In this document: positions 60,601 to 64,000 of the stretch, in pieces
Layout of the letters: the number at the start of each line of letters is the position of its first letter
Numbering within the stretch: the stretch's first letter is position 1
Assembly: GCF_044904705.1 (NCBI RefSeq)
Contig: NZ_JADIKL010000002.1
Coordinates: 496,001 to 560,000 of the forward strand
Length of the DNA: 64,000 nt
Origin: Rhodanobacter_A agri
GTDB lineage: Bacteria; Pseudomonadota; Gammaproteobacteria; Xanthomonadales; Rhodanobacteraceae
Direction: 5' to 3'
Program-made: the position numbers and the translations under genes
The notes under the pieces: generated by a model
Database searches by the model: none
What the model was told of the DNA's origin: nothing
Seen by the model: only the letters and a program-made list of their open reading frames with translations

Positions 60601-60987
60601 TCACTTCTCCTTGCGCGTGGTCTGCAGCCGCGCCACCAGCGCCTGCAGTTCGGCCAGTTCCTCGTCGCTGACTTCGCCGCGCTCGGCCATCCATGCCACG
60701 AACGGCGACACCGAGCCGCGCAAGGTGTTTTCCACGAAGCTGTCCACTGCGCGGCGCATGGCCTCGCCCGGCCCGGTAGCGGTGCTGTAGCGGTACATGC
60801 CCTGCGCCTGGCGGCGCTTGAGGTAACCCTTGGCGCGCAGGCGCTCCATCATGGTCAGTACGGTGGAGCGCGCGAGGCCGTGCGCTTCGCCGAAGCCGGC
60901 GGCCATTTCGCCTACGGAGACGGGCTCGTGGGCGGCGAGATAGCGCAACAGGGCAAGTTCCTGGTCGCCGATCGAAGGTCTGGACAT
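60601..60987 (-). CDS. BlaI/MecI/CopY-family repressor
   Basis: 128 residues. Winged-helix domain (LALLRYLAAHEPVSVGEMAAGFG; ARSTVLTMMERLRAKGYLKRR), then the dimerisation segment (VDSFVENTLRGSVSPFVAWMAE) that M56 partners cleave. It ends 1 nt before the M56 start codon. It should bind the dyad at 61005-61047 and repress its own operon. Confidence 0.94.
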   Translation of the reverse strand: MSRPSIGDQELALLRYLAAHEPVSVGEMAAGFGEAHGLARSTVLTMMERLRAKGYLKRRQAQGMYRYSTATGPGEAMRRAVDSFVENTLRGSVSPFVAWMAERGEVSDEELAELQALVARLQTTRKEK

Positions 60988-61004
60988 GCGGGTACGCCTG
61001 GCTT

Positions 61005-61049
61005 GACTACACGTGTCGCCAAACTACGCCTGGCGACACGTGTAGTCAA
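61005..61049 (-). promoter_or_regulatory. BlaI operator overlapping a sigma-70 promoter
   Basis: Two perfect 17-bp arms, GACTACACGTGTCGCCA (61005-61021) and its complement (61031-61047), are separated by 9 bp. Each arm contains the palindrome ACACGTGT, so two repressor dimers could bind. On the minus strand the right arm contains -35 TTGACT (61044-61049), and the -10 TAGTTT (61021-61026) follows after a 17-bp spacer. Binding would block RNA polymerase. The -10 lies about 35 bp upstream of the BlaI start. Confidence 0.88.
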
Positions 61050-61091
61050 TAGGCCGTGGCGGCGCTGCCGGTGCCGGCCGCGTTTGCCGTC

Positions 61092-61757
61092 TCAGGCGAG
61101 TACCGAAGCGGCATCCACGATGAAGTGCGCGATGATGTTGACCCACAGGTTGCGCCGCCACAGATAGAGCAGCGAAAAGGCCAGGCCGCCGGTGGCGACG
61201 ATCAGCTCGTGGCTCCAGCCCCAGTAGGCCACGTGGTCGATGGTGAACACGGTGAGCGAGAGCAGCAACGCGATGGCGCGGCTGCCGCTCAGCTCCTCGA
61301 TCCGTTGCATCGCATAGCCGCGGAACATCACCTCTTCGGAAACCGCGGCGCGCACGGTCGAGATGAAGCGCCACCACCATGGCGTGGCCAGCAGGGCGTT
61401 GCCGCTGGCGGCATCGCCGAGGTGCAGCGCGGGCAGGATCAGGAAGTACATGGCGCCGAGCACGGCCAGCACGGCCAGGCCGGCCGCCACGCCGATCAGC
61501 GTGTTGCCGATGCCAGGCTTGCGGAAGCCGATGGATGACAGCGGCCGCCGCTCCACCTTGCGCACGTAGAGCAGCATCGCCGCGATGTAGATCCACCAGA
61601 TCGCCTCGTTGCCGACGAGGTGCCAGGTGTCGGCGAACTCGTGATCCCAGATGCTGAAAGGCAGGCTGACCACGCCGAGTGCGAGCAGTAGACCGGTCAG
61701 CGTGATGAGCCAGGTGCGACGTTCGACGGTTTTGAGACGGGCGGCCAGGACCTGCAT
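61092..61757 (-). CDS. CPBP-family intramembrane metalloprotease (Abi/Rce1-like)
   Basis: 221 residues with about six membrane helices. Motif 1 is Glu141-Glu142 with Arg146 (SEEVMFRGY), motif 2 is His175 (VFTIDHVAYWG), and motif 3 is His211 with Asp215 (IAHFIVDAA), all as in CPBP/Rce1 proteases. GGAG precedes the ATG. It lies 40 nt downstream of the TetR gene on the same strand, so the two probably form an operon. Substrate unknown; some relatives confer self-immunity to bacteriocins. Confidence 0.9.
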   Translation of the reverse strand: MQVLAARLKTVERRTWLITLTGLLLALGVVSLPFSIWDHEFADTWHLVGNEAIWWIYIAAMLLYVRKVERRPLSSIGFRKPGIGNTLIGVAAGLAVLAVLGAMYFLILPALHLGDAASGNALLATPWWWRFISTVRAAVSEEVMFRGYAMQRIEELSGSRAIALLLSLTVFTIDHVAYWGWSHELIVATGGLAFSLLYLWRRNLWVNIIAHFIVDAASVLA

Positions 61758-61797
61758 GGGTGCTTTCTCCGGAGCGGGAAGCGGGGATGGGTATGGC

Positions 61798-62367
61798 TCA
61801 GGCGCGCGGCCGGCTTGCGCGCGCTTCGACGACGATGCGAATGAACTGGTCGATGGCCTGCGTCGTCTGCCGGCGGTCGCCCGTGCTCATCAATTCGATG
61901 AAAAGGCCGTCGAAGACGGCGACACAGAGCGTGGCGAAGACAGGGTCGCGCTCTTGCGCGGGAAGCAGCGCGAGCACCAGCTCCGACCAGTGCGCGTTGT
62001 TGCGCTGCAGGTACTGCGCGTAGATGTGCGGATTCTGGACGGCGAGGATCTGCAGCTCGTAGAGCAGCTTCAGGTAGGGGTAGTTCTTCTCGGCGATCGC
62101 CCAGTCCCACAGCAGCCTGAGCGGCTGCTTCGGCTGTCCGTTCGCCGACCGTCGTTCGAGCAGCTGCGAAAAGGACTGCCGCAGCCGCGTCTGCATGGTT
62201 TCGAGGACTTCGGCGAGCAGCCCTTCCTTCGACCCGAAGTGGTAGATCAGCAGGCGGGCGCTGGTGCCGGTGGCCGCGGCGAGCGGGCGCAGCGAAAGAT
62301 CGGCCAGACCGTGCTCAAGCAGGTAGGCAACAAGGGATTCGACCAGGGCTTCTTTACGCGTCTGCAT
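61798..62367 (-). CDS. TetR-family repressor
   Basis: 189 residues. Helix-turn-helix at about 20-50 (LSLRPLAAATGTSARLLIYHFGSKEGLL) and an all-helical ligand domain. The ATG at 62367 directly abuts a 30-bp palindrome with no ribosome site upstream, implying a leaderless mRNA. It is co-oriented with the CPBP protease gene, its likely target. Confidence 0.9.
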   Translation of the reverse strand: MQTRKEALVESLVAYLLEHGLADLSLRPLAAATGTSARLLIYHFGSKEGLLAEVLETMQTRLRQSFSQLLERRSANGQPKQPLRLLWDWAIAEKNYPYLKLLYELQILAVQNPHIYAQYLQRNNAHWSELVLALLPAQERDPVFATLCVAVFDGLFIELMSTGDRRQTTQAIDQFIRIVVEARASRPRA

Positions 62368-62404
62368 GTAACGAACGTTACATGTAACGTTCGTTACAGG
62401 TCAA
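62368..62404 (-). promoter_or_regulatory. 30-bp perfect palindrome and promoter of the TetR-CPBP operon
   Basis: The palindrome 62368-62397 has 15-bp arms (GTAACGAACGTTACA and its complement), and each arm holds the inner dyad GTAACG/CGTTAC. On the minus strand, -35 TTGACC (62399-62404) is followed by an 18-bp spacer and -10 TAACGT, then 7 nt to the ATG. The transcription start should therefore fall at or next to the start codon, and the operator covers the whole promoter spacer. Confidence 0.85.
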
Positions 62405-62420
62405 GCGGGTACATGCAGGC

Positions 62421-63446
62421 TCAGAACGCCATGTCGAACGCCACTTCGCCCTCCACGCCAACCTGGTAGGCGGAGACGCGGCGCTCGAAGAAGTTGGTGA
62501 CTTCCTGCACGTCCTGCAGGTCCATGAAGTCGAACGGGTTCTTCGCGCCGTACTTCTTCGACAGGTCGAGCTGGGCCAGACGCTGGTCGGCCACGTATTC
62601 CAGGTACTGGCGCAGGTCTTTCACCGACAAGCCCACCACGCCGCCGGACAGCACGTCCTCGGCGAACTGCGTCTCGCAGGCGATGGCGTCCTCCAGCATC
62701 TCCTCCACTTGCGCGCGCATCTGCTCGTCGAACAGATCGGGTTCCTCGGCGCGCACGGTACGCACCACGTCGAAGGCGAAGGCCATGTGGCAGCTCTCGT
62801 CGCGGAACACCCAGTTGGTGCCGGAGGCGAGACCGTGCAGCAGGCCGCGCGAACGGAAGTAGTAGACGTAGGCAAACGCGGCGAAGAAGAACAGGCCTTC
62901 GATGCAGGCGGCGAAACAGATCAGGTTGAGCAGGAACTGGCGACGCTGTTCACGCGTCTCCAGCCGCTGCAGGTTCTGGATGGAATCGATCCACTTGAAG
63001 CAGAACTCGCCTTTGGCGCGGATCGATGGAATGTTCTCGATCGCCGCGAAGGCTTTGGCGCGCTCGCCCTGGTCGGGAATGTAGGTGTCGAGCAAGGTGA
63101 GGTAGAACTGCACGTGCAGTGCTTCCTCGTAGAGCTGGCGCGACAGGTACATGCGCGCCTCGGGCGCATTGATGTGCTGGTACAGGTTCAGCACCAGGTT
63201 GTTCGACACGATGGTGTCGCCGGTGGCGAAGAACGCGATCAGGCGGTGGATCAGGTGGCGGTCGGCCGCCGACATCTTCGTATTGAGGTCGGTGGTGTCG
63301 AGCGAAAAATCCACCTCGTCCACCGTCCAGGTGTTCTTGATGGCATTCCGGTACATCTCGTAGAACGCCGGGTAGCGCATCGGGCGCAGGGTCAGTTCGA
63401 AGCCGGGGTCGAGAATGTGCTGGGCGCGTTCGGGTTGGGCGGACAT
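62421..63446 (-). CDS. nrdB: Ribonucleotide reductase class Ia beta subunit
   Basis: 341 residues. Diiron ligands and radical site are visible: Glu108 and His111 in YEEALHVQFY with the radical Tyr115 four residues after the His, Glu183 in CIEGLFFF, and Glu217 and His220 in RDESCHMAF. The spacing matches tyrosyl-radical class Ia beta subunits. The C-terminal tail (VEGEVAFDMAF) would dock on NrdA. AGGA lies before the ATG. It makes deoxyribonucleotides together with NrdA, whose gene lies upstream on the same strand. Confidence 0.96.
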   Translation of the reverse strand: MSAQPERAQHILDPGFELTLRPMRYPAFYEMYRNAIKNTWTVDEVDFSLDTTDLNTKMSAADRHLIHRLIAFFATGDTIVSNNLVLNLYQHINAPEARMYLSRQLYEEALHVQFYLTLLDTYIPDQGERAKAFAAIENIPSIRAKGEFCFKWIDSIQNLQRLETREQRRQFLLNLICFAACIEGLFFFAAFAYVYYFRSRGLLHGLASGTNWVFRDESCHMAFAFDVVRTVRAEEPDLFDEQMRAQVEEMLEDAIACETQFAEDVLSGGVVGLSVKDLRQYLEYVADQRLAQLDLSKKYGAKNPFDFMDLQDVQEVTNFFERRVSAYQVGVEGEVAFDMAF

Positions 63447-63475
63447 GGCGGTTCCTAAGGTCGGTGCCGGGCGAT

Positions 63476-63590
63476 CCTTCTCCCTGCGGGAGAAGGTGCC
63501 CCGAAGGGGCGGATGAGGGTTCGGGGCCTGCCGCAGCGTTTGCGCAGGGCCGAACCCTCACCCCCAACCCCTCTCCCGATGGGAGAGGGG
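63476..63590. repeat. Composite hairpin repeat in the nrdA-nrdB gap
   Basis: Four adjacent stem-loops. ccttctccc/gggagaagg at 63476-63496. gcccc/ggggc at 63498-63510. An 11-bp stem tgagggttcgg/ccgaaccctca at 63514-63560 with further internal pairing. cccctctccc/gggagagggg at 63568-63590, the last related to the repeats at 4016 and 46722. It fills most of the space between nrdA and nrdB and may act as an mRNA stabiliser or mobile repeat. Confidence 0.8.
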
Positions 63591-63601
63591 AGCAGGCGGC
63601 G

Positions 63602-64000
63602 TTACTGGCAGGCTTCGCAGTACTCGGGGTTTTCCAGCGAGCAGAACACCGCCGCCGTCGCCTGTTCCTGATCCGCCACCGGCTTGGCGGCCGGAGCAGC
63701 CGACACCGTGGTCTTGGCGATCTTGGTGGCCGGGCGCGAACGCAGGTAGTAGGTGGTCTTGATGCCAGACTTCCACGCGTACATGTACATCGAGCTGAGC
63801 TGGCCGATGTTCGGGTTTTCCATGAACAGGTTCAGCGACTGGCTCTGGTCGATGTAGGCGCCGCGCGCCGCGCCCAGGTCGATCAGCGCCTTCTGCGGCA
63901 GCTCCCATACCGTGCGGTAGATCGTGCGCAGGCGCTCGGGGATCGCCGCGATGCCCTGGATCGAACCTTCCGCCAGTTTGATCGCGTCGCGCACTTCCGC
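63602..64000 (-). CDS. nrdA: Ribonucleotide reductase class Ia alpha subunit, C-terminal part
   Basis: 132 C-terminal residues are visible; the 5' part lies beyond the window. Blocks SQSLNLFMENPNIGQLSSMY and SGIKTTYYLRSRPATKIAKT are the end of the catalytic barrel. The tail ends EYCEACQ, the redox-active CxxC that shuttles electrons to the active site. An Ala/Pro-rich linker (VSAAPAAKPVADQEQATAA) precedes it. Confidence 0.95.
   Translation of the reverse strand, partial: AEVRDAIKLAEGSIQGIAAIPERLRTIYRTVWELPQKALIDLGAARGAYIDQSQSLNLFMENPNIGQLSSMYMYAWKSGIKTTYYLRSRPATKIAKTTVSAAPAAKPVADQEQATAAVFCSLENPEYCEACQ

Overview
The window is GC-rich, densely coded DNA from a Gram-negative bacterium. TonB-dependent receptors, a YaiO-type outer-membrane barrel, long-form QueF, tandem M61 and S9 secreted peptidases and hairpin repeats of the cccctctcccgc type all point to Gammaproteobacteria, order Xanthomonadales. 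Rhodanobacteraceae (Dyella/Rhodanobacter-like) is my best guess; this is inference, as no marker gene was aligned. No CRISPR array, prophage or complete insertion sequence was seen.

Layout. 1-4.0 kb: two tandem M61 peptidases with an inverted outer-membrane barrel gene between them. 4.18 kb: tRNA-Arg(CCG). 4.5-9.4 kb: a minus-strand membrane-stress cluster (DUF2170, PspA, DUF2491, DUF1190 lipoprotein, glutathionylspermidine-synthase-like ATP-grasp, SPFH protein) preceded by a tandem palindromic operator. 9.5-13.4 kb: a phosphoesterase lipoprotein and a MauG-type dihaem peroxidase. 13.9-20 kb: a DUF5690 transporter-like protein, a TPR-sulfotransferase and a TonB receptor. 20.4-28.1 kb: a C-P lyase locus, phnGHIJKLM diverging from phnF-DUF1045-phnN around a palindromic operator, with no phnCDE transporter and no phnP. 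28.8-36 kb: a five-gene, translationally coupled operon (HEAT-repeat membrane protein, GT2 synthase, YaiO barrel, lipoteichoic-acid-synthase-like phosphotransferase, GH18-like hydrolase) that looks like an exopolysaccharide secretion and modification system. 36-43 kb: multicopper oxidase, a second phosphoesterase, a DUF3617-like protein and a second TonB receptor. 43-50 kb: lipoprotein, QueF, M1-type peptidase, aldo/keto reductase with divergent LysR regulator, an NTF2-like secreted protein and a GST. 50-55 kb: remnant of an S53 peptidase, a small secreted protein, a thioesterase, an orphan FecR-like protein and an S9 peptidase. 55.4-61.1 kb: a BlaI repressor, a very unusual M56 (BlaR1-type) protein and two FtsX-type permeases without an ATPase. 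61-64 kb: CPBP protease with a TetR repressor, then nrdB and the 3' end of nrdA.

How parts work together. The phn genes should convert phosphonates to phosphoribosyl cyclic phosphate. The DUF1045 protein carries two HxT motifs of a 2H phosphoesterase and may supply the missing PhnP step. The HEAT/GT2/YaiO/LtaS-like/GH18-like operon should polymerise, export, decorate and trim a polysaccharide. BlaI and M56 should sense an envelope signal and derepress themselves and perhaps the permeases.

The strongest candidates for something undescribed are the M56 sensor with a duplicated C-terminal module and two blocks of seven heptads, the five-gene polysaccharide operon, the DUF2170/PspA/SPFH cluster with its tandem operator, and the transporter-less, PhnP-less C-P lyase locus. 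All functions are read from sequence motifs and family knowledge only; no alignment, structure prediction or database search was run.
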